A program made the translations under genes and the position numbers. The notes beneath the pieces were generated by a model. The model did not search any database. It saw nothing but the letters and a program-made list of their open reading frames with translations, and was not told the origin of the DNA. Source: Veillonella parvula DSM 2008 (GTDB lineage Bacteria > Bacillota > Negativicutes > Veillonellales > Veillonellaceae). Taken from it: a stretch of 64,000 bases of DNA. This document shows, piece after piece, positions 45,207-53,857 of the stretch. Positions within the stretch are counted from its first letter, which is position 1. Every line of letters begins with the position of its first letter. The stretch is from NCBI RefSeq assembly GCF_000024945.1, contig NC_013520.1:1016501-1080500 (forward strand), written 5' to 3'.

Positions 45207-46430
45207 GTGAATGTATTAACCATTACACAATTAAACAATCTCATAAAACGTACCTTAGATCGTGAATATCTATTAAAGAATGTATATGTAAGTGGTACCA
45301 TTATTAATGCAAAACGTCATAGTAGTGGTCACATGTATTTTTCTTTAAAAGATGAGGAATCTGCTATTGATGTGACAATGTGGTCTAGTACAGTCATGCA
45401 AAAGGGACTAGCTAATGCCATTCAAAATGGTTTATTAGTAACTGTAAAAGCATCTGTTAACTTTTACAATAAAATTGGCCGTTTAAATCTCATTGCATCA
45501 GATATGCAGATAGGTGCTAAAAGTCCGTTACAGCTTGAATTTGACGCTCTAAAACGAGAGTTAACTGCTTTGGGGTACTTTGATGATAGCCATAAAGTAG
45601 GTTTACCCTATATGGCGAGTTGCATTGGTATTGTTACATCCCAATCTGGTGCTGTATTACATGATATTCTACATGTTAGTAAACAACGCAATCCACTAGT
45701 TCAATTTAAATTGTTTTCCGTTCCTGTACAAGGTAGTACCGCAGGCCCAATTATAGCAAAAGGAATTGCTACGGCAGATGCTGATCCAGATATTGATGTC
45801 ATCATCGTTGGTCGTGGTGGTGGATCTATGGAGGACTTGTGGTGTTTCAATGATAGAGCTGTTGTAGAGGCAATTTATAATGCTCATACACCGATTATTT
45901 CGGCGGTAGGTCATGAAACAGATTACACTTTATGTGATTATGTAGCTGATGCACGCGGGGCTACGCCTAGCCATGCTACAGAAATGGCAGTACTTCCAAT
46001 TACTACATTACAAGATCAGCTGACAGAAAAAGAAGAGTATTTACACGAATATATACGCTATACACTACAACAAAAACGTACAGATTTAACATTGCTCTTT
46101 AATCGAAAACTTGGCATTCCAGCTCTGCAGTTTTTACATAAGCAAAAATCACACTTACAAGAGCTTTCACAAACTCTAACTAATGCAACTAAAGAACGAT
46201 GTAATGCAGAGGGACATAGCTTAGCATTATTGGCACAACAGTTAGAGTCGCTAAATCCATTACAAATGATGATTAAAGGTTTTGCAAAGGTTGAGTATGA
46301 TAACAAACCTATTACATCGGTTGCCCAATTACAACCAAATGACGATATACGAGTTACACTAGCTGATGGTTATATTACTGCTACGGTAAAGGAGGCGCAC
46401 AAGGATGGCCGCATCACTAAAAAGTTATGA
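45207..46430 (+). CDS. xseA: exodeoxyribonuclease VII large subunit
   Basis: Large subunit of the single-strand exonuclease, 407 aa. N-terminal OB domain (LKNVYVSGTIINAKRHSSGHMYFSLKDE). The catalytic domain has GIVTSQSGAVLHDILHV, VGRGGGSMEDLWCFND and SAVGHETDYTLCDYVADARGATPSHATEMA; a coiled coil follows. Start is GTG at 45207. Length is slightly shorter than the E. coli enzyme. It overlaps xseB by 26 bp. Confidence 0.96.
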   Translation: MNVLTITQLNNLIKRTLDREYLLKNVYVSGTIINAKRHSSGHMYFSLKDEESAIDVTMWSSTVMQKGLANAIQNGLLVTVKASVNFYNKIGRLNLIASDMQIGAKSPLQLEFDALKRELTALGYFDDSHKVGLPYMASCIGIVTSQSGAVLHDILHVSKQRNPLVQFKLFSVPVQGSTAGPIIAKGIATADADPDIDVIIVGRGGGSMEDLWCFNDRAVVEAIYNAHTPIISAVGHETDYTLCDYVADARGATPSHATEMAVLPITTLQDQLTEKEEYLHEYIRYTLQQKRTDLTLLFNRKLGIPALQFLHKQKSHLQELSQTLTNATKERCNAEGHSLALLAQQLESLNPLQMMIKGFAKVEYDNKPITSVAQLQPNDDIRVTLADGYITATVKEAHKDGRITKKL

Positions 46431-46611
46431 GAAAAAATATAAGGCCTTAGAAGATATTGTTAAGCAATTAGACGATGGGGATATGACCATTTCTGAGCTT
46501 TTATCACAATATAAAAAGGGCTTAACTTTGGTAAAAGAATGTGCTGATATGCTTGACTCTGTTGAAGATGAAGTACAACAAATTATCGAAGAAGTCCGCA
46601 TCAGCGAATAA
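46405..46611 (+). CDS. xseB: exodeoxyribonuclease VII small subunit
   Basis: A 68 aa helical subunit: SYEKKYKALEDIVKQLDDGDMTISELLSQYKKGLTLVKEC is the whole XseB core. It wraps the coiled coil of XseA. The start lies within xseA, with AAAGGAGG upstream. Confidence 0.95.
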   Translation: MAASLKSYEKKYKALEDIVKQLDDGDMTISELLSQYKKGLTLVKECADMLDSVEDEVQQIIEEVRISE

Positions 46612-46620
46612 GGAGATTCT

Positions 46621-47499
46621 ATGTTCAAAGATTATTTAGCATCTAGCAAACAAAATATTGAACAATGGTTAGGCGAAGTACTTAATAGCCCAAATCAAGA
46701 ATTTGAACAACTTTATGAATCTATGAATTATAGTTTAATGCAAGGTGGCAAACGAATACGACCTATTTTAACTAAGGCTGTGTTGGAAATGCTTCATAAA
46801 GAGCCAGCTGATTATAAGGAATTTCTATGTGCTATGGAGTGTATCCATACGTATTCATTAGTTCATGATGATTTACCAGCTATGGATAATGATGATTATC
46901 GCAGAGGTAATTTGACCAATCACAAAGTATACGGTGAGGGACTTGCTATTTTAGCCGGTGATGGATTATTAACATATGCCTTTCAATTGATGACTTCAAA
47001 TACAGTTGCTAGTGCACAGCAAAAACTAGATGCTATAAAATGTGTTGCTACTGCGGCTGGCCCTGAAGGTATGGTTGGGGGACAAGCCTTTGATTTGCTC
47101 AGCGAAGACAAACATATTCCTTTAGAAGAATTAAAGGTTTTACATACTGGTAAAACAGGTGCACTATTTAACGCTTCTGTAGAATTAGGTCTTATTCTTG
47201 GAAGTGCTAATAAGACTACGCGAACAGCCCTTATGGAATATTCTAATTGCCTGGGATTATTATTCCAAATTACTGATGATATTTTAGATGTAACCGGTAC
47301 TATTGAAGAATTAGGAAAAACACCCGGTAGTGATATTCGCCAACATAAATCTACCTATGTATCTTTACTAGGTTTAGAGCAAGCAAAACATCAAGCCTAC
47401 TTAGTAGGTAGCCAAGCTCATGATGCGTTAAACTTGGTTTCTTATGATACAACTATACTATCAGCATTAATTGATTATCTTTTAGAACGTACGAATTAA
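46621..47499 (+). CDS. ispA: (2E,6E)-farnesyl diphosphate synthase
   Basis: Short-chain trans-prenyl transferase of 292 aa. First Asp-rich motif DDLPAMDNDDYRRG and second DDILDVTG are both present; GGKRIRPIL and GKTGALF are also characteristic. It makes farnesyl diphosphate for undecaprenyl phosphate and quinones. Standard position after xseB, 9 bp gap and AAGGAGA site. Confidence 0.95.
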   Translation: MFKDYLASSKQNIEQWLGEVLNSPNQEFEQLYESMNYSLMQGGKRIRPILTKAVLEMLHKEPADYKEFLCAMECIHTYSLVHDDLPAMDNDDYRRGNLTNHKVYGEGLAILAGDGLLTYAFQLMTSNTVASAQQKLDAIKCVATAAGPEGMVGGQAFDLLSEDKHIPLEELKVLHTGKTGALFNASVELGLILGSANKTTRTALMEYSNCLGLLFQITDDILDVTGTIEELGKTPGSDIRQHKSTYVSLLGLEQAKHQAYLVGSQAHDALNLVSYDTTILSALIDYLLERTN

Positions 47500-47527
47500 T
47501 GGGTATTACCTGTAGAAGGTATAAACA

Positions 47528-48007
47528 ATGATTGATATATTACCACAAATAGCACATAATTATATCGCACAAGCTGCATTTTGGGGCTGGTTTACGGCTC
47601 AAGCTATCAAATTTGTATGGCAACTCTTAAGACATGGTAAATTCCGACCAGAGCGCCTTGTTGGATCTGGTGGTTTTCCAAGTTCACATACATCATTTGT
47701 AATTGCTACAACAACAGCGATTTACCTTAAAAATGGTGTAACGGATCTATTTATATTATCCTTAGTATTTTCAATTGTTGTTATGTATGATGCGTCTGGT
47801 GTACGATTAGAGGCAGGACGACAAGCTCAAATACTTAATCAAATTGTAGATTATTTTACCAAAAAGAATATACCTGTTGTCATTACACGTAAAGAAGCAT
47901 TAAAAGAGTTGTTGGGACATACACCTATCGAAGTATTTGGTGGTTTAATTCTCGGTATTCTTGTGGCCTTTATTCAGTTTTATTGTATTTATCATGGTGT
48001 AATATGA
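47528..48007 (+). CDS. divergent PAP2 family membrane protein (DUF212)
   Basis: A 159 aa membrane protein with three to four hydrophobic segments. It carries GSGGFPSSHTSFVIATTTAI, corresponding to the PSGH motif of PAP2 phosphatases, and MYDASGVRLEAGRQAQILNQIV. This is the DUF212 (YuiD-like) family. A lipid phosphatase role is likely but unproven; next to ispA it might act on prenyl diphosphates. It overlaps tlyA by 4 bp. Confidence 0.88.
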   Translation: MIDILPQIAHNYIAQAAFWGWFTAQAIKFVWQLLRHGKFRPERLVGSGGFPSSHTSFVIATTTAIYLKNGVTDLFILSLVFSIVVMYDASGVRLEAGRQAQILNQIVDYFTKKNIPVVITRKEALKELLGHTPIEVFGGLILGILVAFIQFYCIYHGVI

Positions 48008-48807
48008 GCAATAAAGAACGATTAGATATACTCCTCGTTAATCGAGGCCTTTTTGAAAGTAGAGAAAAAGCAAAAGCAGCTATTATGGCGGGCCTTATAT
48101 TTATGGATACTACACGTATAGATAAAGCAGGCACCAAGATTCCTGTGGATGCCAATATTATTGTAAAAGGCAATACTTTACCTTATGTAAGTCGTGGAGG
48201 ACTTAAATTAGAAAAGGCTATTCAAACTTACCCTATCGATTTACATGGGACTGTGATGATTGATATAGGAGCTAGTACAGGTGGTTTTACAGATTGCGCA
48301 TTACAAAACGGTGCATCTAAGGTCTTTGCCATCGATGTAGGATATAATCAATTAGCTTGGAAATTACGCCAAGATTCACGTGTAATCAATATGGAAAAAC
48401 AAAATATCCGTACAGTTACTGTTGAACAAATAGGTGAACTTGTTGATTTTATTTCTATTGATGTAGCATTTATTTCTTTAGACAAAGTTTTACCAGTAGC
48501 TACTAATTTATTAAAAGATACGGGCTCACTTGTGGCCTTAATAAAACCACAATTTGAGGCTGGTAAAGAAAATGTTGGTAAGGGCGGTATAGTGCGAGAT
48601 AGTGAAATCCATAAAGAAGTTTTACATCGTATTCTACACGTTGCGTATGATTGTGGATTGTATACACATGGCTTAACTTTCTCACCAATTAAAGGTATGG
48701 AAGGTAATATAGAGTTTTTAGGTTATTTTAAAAAGTACGAAGAAGGGGCCTTAACCATTGATGATACTTTGATTGATACAGTGGTTGCAGAAGCCCATTC
48801 ATTATAG
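48004..48807 (+). CDS. tlyA: TlyA-family rRNA (cytidine-2'-O)-methyltransferase
   Basis: A 267 aa protein with N-terminal S4 domain (KERLDILLVNRGLFESREKAKAAIMAG) and an FtsJ-like SAM domain. The latter shows IDIGASTGGFTDCALQNGASKVFAIDVGYNQLAWKLR and LIKPQFEAGKENVGKGGIV. TlyA methylates ribosomal C residues at the subunit interface; the hemolysin label of some family members is historical. ATG at 48004 overlaps the upstream stop (ATGA); the earlier ATG at 47983 lies within the DUF212 gene. Confidence 0.94.
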   Translation: MSNKERLDILLVNRGLFESREKAKAAIMAGLIFMDTTRIDKAGTKIPVDANIIVKGNTLPYVSRGGLKLEKAIQTYPIDLHGTVMIDIGASTGGFTDCALQNGASKVFAIDVGYNQLAWKLRQDSRVINMEKQNIRTVTVEQIGELVDFISIDVAFISLDKVLPVATNLLKDTGSLVALIKPQFEAGKENVGKGGIVRDSEIHKEVLHRILHVAYDCGLYTHGLTFSPIKGMEGNIEFLGYFKKYEEGALTIDDTLIDTVVAEAHSL

Positions 48808-48816
48808 GAGATTACT

Positions 48817-49701
48817 ATGCGTATCGGATTCTTCCCCAATATGGGGAAAAGCAATATTATGGCAGTTCTAAAAATGGCTGCACATATTTGTAAAGATGAA
48901 GGTATCGAAGTATTTTTGCCAGATGATCTCGAATCAGATGCACCTGCACGAGTACTTAAGATTCCTGAAACTCATATTTTAAGTCGCCCAGAAATCTTCA
49001 AACAAATCGATATTGCCTTTAGTTTTGGTGGTGATGGTACCATCATCCATCTTGCAAGACAAATTTATCCATATAATGTACCTGTTTGTGGTATTAATCT
49101 TGGCGAACTAGGTTTTTTAAATCAAATTGAAATTCATCAAATGCAAAGTCATATTAAACGTATTGCTAATGGTGATTATAATATTGAAAAGCGTGGACAT
49201 TTATATGCTTATATAGAACGTCATGAGGGTAAAGAGGAAGAACTAGTTCCTATTATTAACGAAATTGTTATCACTCGTGCTGAGCCTGCTAAAATGGCTC
49301 GAGTTAATATGTCCATAAATAATCAACACACGCAAATGTATCCATCGGATGGTTTAATTATTTCCTCTGCTACAGGTTCTACCGGCTATAATCTATCGGC
49401 TGGTGGTCCAATCATGAAACCAGATAATCGATCAATTATTGTCACCCCAGTAGCACCACATTTAATTCAAGGTGTAAGCCTTGTTTTAGAGGAACATGAT
49501 ACGATTCAAATTACAATGCCGGAAAGAGAACCACAATTACATATTTGTATTGATGGTACATTTGACTATACTTTTACAAATAAAGAAACCTTACATATAA
49601 GTTCTAACCCTGTATATTGTTTATTTGTACGATTCAAGGATCAATGTTTCTTTGGTACTCTATTTAAAAAGTTAGCATCTCGTCGAGATGAATTGTTATA
49701 A
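48817..49701 (+). CDS. nadK: NAD kinase
   Basis: ATP-dependent NAD phosphorylation to NADP. The 294 aa protein has FSFGGDGTIIHLAR (GGDGT motif), GINLGELGFL, and the substrate motif GSTGYNLSAGGPIMKP. Length is typical of Gram-negative/Firmicute NadK. AGGAG site 10 nt upstream. Middle of the tlyA-nadK-argR-recN run conserved in Firmicutes. Confidence 0.96.
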   Translation: MRIGFFPNMGKSNIMAVLKMAAHICKDEGIEVFLPDDLESDAPARVLKIPETHILSRPEIFKQIDIAFSFGGDGTIIHLARQIYPYNVPVCGINLGELGFLNQIEIHQMQSHIKRIANGDYNIEKRGHLYAYIERHEGKEEELVPIINEIVITRAEPAKMARVNMSINNQHTQMYPSDGLIISSATGSTGYNLSAGGPIMKPDNRSIIVTPVAPHLIQGVSLVLEEHDTIQITMPEREPQLHICIDGTFDYTFTNKETLHISSNPVYCLFVRFKDQCFFGTLFKKLASRRDELL

Positions 49702-49725
49702 CCAAATCTCAAGTGGGGTGGTTTT

Positions 49726-50301
49726 GTGATTAACATTAACAATGCTGTTCAATTCCAACATTTAATCTGGGATCGATGCATGGAAAATGCCAAAGTGGTA
49801 GTAGATGCTACATGTGGTAATGGCCATGATCTTTTATACCTTTCTAAACGGGCACAAAAAGCATGCCATCTATATGGAATTGATATTCAAATGAAAGCTA
49901 TTAAAACTAGCAAGGAGCTTTTACAATCAAATGATATTGCGCCAGAAGTAAGTTTAACGTTTATTCATGACTCTCATGATTTGGCGGTAGCTCATCAATT
50001 AAAAGATGAAGTTATTGATTTAATGATTTTTAACCTCGGATATTTACCTGGAGGAGATCACCAAGTTGTAACAAAACCGCACCAAACCATTGATGCCATA
50101 AATGAAGGTTTACAAAAACTTTCCAAGTCTGGAGTTATTACAATAGTTGCTTACCCTGGAACAACAGAGGGATTTGAAGAAATGCAGTCTCTTAAATCGT
50201 ATTTAACAGATTTAGACCAGAAAATATATAATGTATGCCATTGGCATCCGATGAACCAAATACATAATCCACCTGAGTTATTTATATTGCAAAAACGATA
50301 A
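49726..50301 (+). CDS. YtqB-like rRNA/RNA methylase
   Basis: A 191 aa SAM-dependent methyltransferase of the rRNA_methylase (YtqB) family. It has VVDATCGNGHDLLYLSKRA as motif I and MIFNLGYLPGGDHQVVTKP, the family's motif IV with NLGYLPGGD. A C-terminal CHWHPMNQIHNPPELFILQKR closes the protein. It uses GTG at 49726. The physiological substrate is not deducible. Confidence 0.88.
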   Translation: MININNAVQFQHLIWDRCMENAKVVVDATCGNGHDLLYLSKRAQKACHLYGIDIQMKAIKTSKELLQSNDIAPEVSLTFIHDSHDLAVAHQLKDEVIDLMIFNLGYLPGGDHQVVTKPHQTIDAINEGLQKLSKSGVITIVAYPGTTEGFEEMQSLKSYLTDLDQKIYNVCHWHPMNQIHNPPELFILQKR

Positions 50302-50528
50302 AACGAAATATATCTTTATTCATTATGAATAAAACTCATACTCAGTTAGTAAACTCCCCTTTATAGGGGATTTTAATTATACATGTATATTTTTCTATTT
50401 TTAAATTATTAATTCCCTATAAATAGATGAACCTTATGAGCTATGAATTTGTACGTTATCAATATATAGAATATTAACAATATTTTAAATATTAATATAA
50501 TATGCATAAGACGTATAATATATGCGAT
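50302..50528. other. AT-rich intergenic region before argR
   Basis: No gene seen. It contains a 19-bp perfect palindrome (TTTATTCAT-T-ATGAATAAA, 50315-50333) and a short terminator (next entry). The remainder is extremely AT-rich with many overlapping TATAAT-like words, so promoters cannot be called with confidence before the argR -10. Confidence 0.5.
50355..50378 (+). terminator. terminator after the tlyA-nadK-ytqB run
   Basis: TCCCC-TTTATA-GGGGA followed by TTTTAATT. A short but GC-rich stem in an AT-rich region. Confidence 0.75.
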
Positions 50529-50564
50529 TTATACCATATATTAATTATGAATATATGGTATAAT
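50529..50564 (+). promoter_or_regulatory. argR extended -10 promoter within a 14-bp inverted repeat
   Basis: TTATACCATATATT (50529-50542) and AATATATGGTATAA (50550-50563) form a perfect inverted repeat with a 7-nt centre, AATTATG. The right arm contains TGGTATAAT, an extended -10 (TATAAT at 50559-50564). Such overlap is typical of an operator. Autoregulation by ArgR is a reasonable guess, but the match to known ARG boxes (TGAAT-n4-ATTCA) is poor. Confidence 0.65.
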
Positions 50565-50621
50565 ATTATCAGAAAGATACTATTCTCTTTTATGTGCAAG
50601 GTTTAAAAAAGGGAGTTCAAA

Positions 50622-51077
50622 ATGAAACGCTATCGCTATAACAAAATTAAAGAGATCGTGCAGTCCAAGGCGATTGAAACACAAGAGGAATTAGCTGCGG
50701 CTTTACTAGAAGAAGGTATTGAAGTTACACAAGCTACAGTTTCTCGTGATATTAAGGAATTAATGTTAATCAAAATTCCTACAGGCGATGGACATTATCG
50801 TTATGCATTATCTCCAGAGGAAAATGTAGTTTTATCTCGTAGCCGTATTAACCGACTATTCCAAGATTCTTTGATTAAGGTTGATCACAGTTTAAACCAA
50901 GTTGTATTACATACAATCCCTGGTTCTGCTCAATCTGTAGCATTTTCTATCGACCATGCAAAATGGACTGAAATTATTGGTACATTAGCAGGGGACGATA
51001 CTATTTTGTTAATTGCAAAATCCGAAGCTGAAGTTCCAGCAATTTTAGCGAAAATTCAAGATTTAATGAAGGACTAA
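50622..51077 (+). CDS. argR: arginine repressor ArgR/AhrC
   Basis: Arginine-dependent regulator of 151 aa. The N-terminal winged helix (YNKIKEIVQSKAIETQEELAAALLEEGIEVTQATVSRDIKEL, with the SR recognition motif) is complete. The C-terminal hexamerisation and arginine-binding domain has IPGSAQSVAFSIDHAKWTEIIGTLAGDDTILLI, including the GDDT motif. AAAGGGAG site. It sits next to recN, as in Bacillus. Confidence 0.97.
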   Translation: MKRYRYNKIKEIVQSKAIETQEELAAALLEEGIEVTQATVSRDIKELMLIKIPTGDGHYRYALSPEENVVLSRSRINRLFQDSLIKVDHSLNQVVLHTIPGSAQSVAFSIDHAKWTEIIGTLAGDDTILLIAKSEAEVPAILAKIQDLMKD

Positions 51078-51081
51078 TAAT

Positions 51082-52746
51082 ATGTTAACGCAAATGAGCA
51101 TTCGCAACTTTGCGTTGATTGAGCAAATGAATATTTCATTTAATGATGGCATTACTATCTTTACCGGCGAAACTGGGGCAGGGAAATCCATTCTTATGGA
51201 TGCCTTTAGTATCCTATTAGGAGAACGCGCAAGTAGCGAGTTTATTCGTCACGGTAAAGATAGTTTTGTTATTGATGGAATATTTGATATTGCTAATCAC
51301 CAAAGTATTCAAGACCTATTAGAGTCTAAAAATATCATGATAGAAGAAGGCCAGTTAATTCTATCTAGATCTTTTAATCGTAATGGCAAATCTAGTATAT
51401 TGGCTAATGATCAACCAATACCTTTAAAAGCTTTAAAGGAGATTGGTCAATACTTAGCAGATATTCACGGACAATATAGCAACCAACGTTTACTAGACAC
51501 TGATACACATCATGAATATTTAGATACTTTTAATAAAGAAGGAAAAGAAGCCTATAAAGCTTATACTGATGCGTATAAAATTTATAAGAAAGCAAAACAA
51601 GATGTAGATCATTTACAAGAAAATATGTCTGAGCGAGCCCGGGAGCTTGATATGCTTAGATACCAAATCGACGAAATTGAAGATGCTGGTCTGAGTGTTG
51701 GTGAAGATGTAACTATTGCTGAAGAACTTAAGCGTCTAGACAGTTTTGAACATATCGATAAGGTATTAGGTTCTTGTTATGATGCTTTTTATAATGGACG
51801 TCAACCATTACTTGATATGATTAACTCGATTAAGGTAGAGGTTAATGATCTAATAAAATATGACAGTGAGTTAAAAGAAGTCTCAGAAATGGTGGACTCT
51901 GCTTATTTCCAACTAGAAGAAGCTGCACAGTCTTTAGATCGTTACAGGGATACTATCAGCTACGATGAAGAACGTTATAAGTATTGCCAAGACAGAGATA
52001 CCACAATTTATAGCTTAAAGAAAAAATATGGTGAAACCGTAGAAGATATTCTAGCATACGAAGAAAAGGCGCAATCTCGTTTAGAAGAACTAGAAAGCCT
52101 TGTATTTGCTCAAGATGAATTAGAAACACGTCTTGAAGAAGCAAAAAGGGCAGCAGAAGAAGCGTTAACAGTTTTACACGAGGTACGTCAAAAAAATGCA
52201 AAAGAGATTGCTACGGCCTTACATCAAGAATTAATGGATCTAGGAATGCCCAAAGGGGATATTCAATTTCATATTGAAGAGGGAACTGAATTATCCTCAT
52301 TAGGTGCAAAGTCTATTGAAATGTTATTCTCCGCAAATAAAGGGGAACAGTTATTACCTTTACATAAAGTAGCATCTGGCGGTGAGTTAGCTCGCATTGC
52401 ATTAGCCTTTAAATCAGTATTCCGCAGTGACGCTTTTAAAACGATGGTATTTGATGAAATTGACGTTGGTATCAGCGGTGATATAGCACTTAAGGTGGCA
52501 GAAAAAATACTTAATTTATCTAGAACAAATCAAGTATTTTGTATTACCCATCTGCCTCAAACTGCAAGTATTGCGAAACAACACTATCATCTATCTAAAA
52601 TCGAGGAAGATGATCGTACAATCTCTACATTAGTAGTCTTAAATGAGGAAGAACGAGTAACACAAATCGCGTCTATGATGTCTGGTAAGGGAATGTCTGC
52701 TACAGCACTTGCGGCGGCGAAAGAACTTATTGACCATTTTAATTGA
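51082..52746 (+). CDS. recN: DNA repair protein RecN
   Basis: SMC-like ATPase for double-strand break repair, 554 aa. Walker A GETGAGKSILMDAFSILLGERA at the N-terminus, a central coiled coil (about residues 150-390), signature ASGGELARIALAFKSVF and Walker B MVFDEIDVGISGD. Four bp after argR. I see no clear LexA box upstream, so SOS control via its own promoter is not supported. Its stop codon overlaps the -35 of the dapB riboswitch promoter. Confidence 0.96.
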   Translation: MLTQMSIRNFALIEQMNISFNDGITIFTGETGAGKSILMDAFSILLGERASSEFIRHGKDSFVIDGIFDIANHQSIQDLLESKNIMIEEGQLILSRSFNRNGKSSILANDQPIPLKALKEIGQYLADIHGQYSNQRLLDTDTHHEYLDTFNKEGKEAYKAYTDAYKIYKKAKQDVDHLQENMSERARELDMLRYQIDEIEDAGLSVGEDVTIAEELKRLDSFEHIDKVLGSCYDAFYNGRQPLLDMINSIKVEVNDLIKYDSELKEVSEMVDSAYFQLEEAAQSLDRYRDTISYDEERYKYCQDRDTTIYSLKKKYGETVEDILAYEEKAQSRLEELESLVFAQDELETRLEEAKRAAEEALTVLHEVRQKNAKEIATALHQELMDLGMPKGDIQFHIEEGTELSSLGAKSIEMLFSANKGEQLLPLHKVASGGELARIALAFKSVFRSDAFKTMVFDEIDVGISGDIALKVAEKILNLSRTNQVFCITHLPQTASIAKQHYHLSKIEEDDRTISTLVVLNEEERVTQIASMMSGKGMSATALAAAKELIDHFN

Positions 52747-52771
52747 CTAAAATCGCATAATTACTTATACT
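52743..52771 (+). promoter_or_regulatory. promoter of the dapB-asd-dapA operon
   Basis: TTGACT at 52743-52748 and TATACT at 52766-52771 with a 17-bp spacer, immediately upstream of the lysine riboswitch. Confidence 0.82.
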
Positions 52772-52790
52772 AATAGTGTTAAATGAATAT

Positions 52791-53026
52791 ATTGATAGAG
52801 GTGCGAGTATTAAGAGTAATCATGAGGAGTAGGCATGCATTGATCCATGATAAAAGGGATGCTTGCCGAAGTTCGATGATTGCGACTCATCGTTCTGGTT
52901 GTCTATTTAATAGATAGACAACTGTCATCAATCTTGTATTGGTGGAGTGCTATCATTGAGCTTTTCGTAAGAGTATATATAGCTATATAATCTATAAGGC
53001 CAGTGGATGCATCCACTGGCTTTTTT
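52791..53026 (+). ncRNA. lysine riboswitch (L-box) with expression platform
   Basis: The aptamer carries the conserved L-box core: AGAGGTGCGAG (52797-52807), AAGAGTAA (52812-52819), GGGATGCTTGCCGAAG (52857-52872) and CTGGTTGTC (52895-52903). P1 is closed by GATAG (52794-52798) with CTATC (52950-52954). The platform is a strong terminator, GCCAGTGGAT/ATCCACTGGC (52999-53020) with six T, directly before the GGAGG site of dapB. Lysine binding should stabilise termination and shut off its own synthesis genes. Confidence 0.95.
52999..53026 (+). terminator. riboswitch-controlled terminator before dapB
   Basis: Ten perfect base pairs, GCCAGTGGAT with ATCCACTGGC, the central GC being the turn, followed by TTTTTT. 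It is the OFF state of the lysine riboswitch. Confidence 0.92.
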
Positions 53027-53036
53027 GGAGGTATAT

Positions 53037-53834
53037 ATGATTCGAGTAATGGTAAATGGCGCTGGCGGCAAAATGGGTCGTGAAGTAGTTAAAGCAGTAC
53101 ATAATGATCCTGAATTAACATTAGTTGGTGGTATTGATCCAACTAAGGCAGGGGAAGATGTAGGCTCTGTAGCAGGAATCAAACAATTAGGTATCAAGAT
53201 GAATGCCTCCATCGATGAGGTGTTAGATACAAATAAACCTGATGTTATTGTAGATTTTACTAATCCTGCTGTTATTTATGAAAACGCGAAAAAAATGTTA
53301 TCTGCTGGGATCCATGTTGTCATCGGTACTACAGGATTGACCGCAGAACAACGCGATGAACTTGATACAATAGGTCGTTCCAATCAAGCAAATTGTTTAG
53401 TGGCGCCAAACTTTTCTCTTGGGGCGGTAATGATGATGAAAGTGTCTGCAGAGCTCGCTCCATATTTCCCTAATGTAGAAATTATAGAATTACATCATAA
53501 TCACAAATACGATGCGCCTTCTGGCACAGCTATTTTAACAGCTAAATTGATTAACGATGCTAAACAAGCTGCTAAGGTAACTGCTGATGAGGATTTGACT
53601 CGTGAAAGCTTACCAGGTGCTCGTGGTGCTAAGGTTGACGATGTAACAATTCATAGTGTACGCCTTCCAGGTTATGTGGCTCATCAAGAAGTATTATTTG
53701 GTGGTTATAATGAAACATTAACCATACGTCATGATAGCTTAAGCCGTTTATCTTTTATGCCAGGCGTAGTATTAGCATGTAAAAAAATTAGTTCTAAAAC
53801 TGGCTTAACATACGGTTTAGAACATTATTTATAA
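53037..53834 (+). CDS. dapB: 4-hydroxy-tetrahydrodipicolinate reductase
   Basis: NAD(P)H-dependent step of diaminopimelate/lysine synthesis, 265 aa. N-terminal VNGAGGKMGREVV is the nucleotide motif. VVIGTTGLTAEQ follows, and the catalytic ELHHNHKYDAPSGTA contains the His pair and Lys. The start at 53037 follows TTGGAGGTATAT; the ATG at 53007 lies inside the terminator stem and is rejected. DAP also serves peptidoglycan cross-linking in this diderm. Confidence 0.97.
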   Translation: MIRVMVNGAGGKMGREVVKAVHNDPELTLVGGIDPTKAGEDVGSVAGIKQLGIKMNASIDEVLDTNKPDVIVDFTNPAVIYENAKKMLSAGIHVVIGTTGLTAEQRDELDTIGRSNQANCLVAPNFSLGAVMMMKVSAELAPYFPNVEIIELHHNHKYDAPSGTAILTAKLINDAKQAAKVTADEDLTRESLPGARGAKVDDVTIHSVRLPGYVAHQEVLFGGYNETLTIRHDSLSRLSFMPGVVLACKKISSKTGLTYGLEHYL

Positions 53835-53857
53835 TATTTGTGCAAGGAGATGTATCA

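Noticed and set aside
53007-53036. Upstream in-frame ATG for dapB
   Set aside because: It lies inside the riboswitch terminator stem and lacks a Shine-Dalgarno; ATG at 53037 follows GGAGG and matches homologues.
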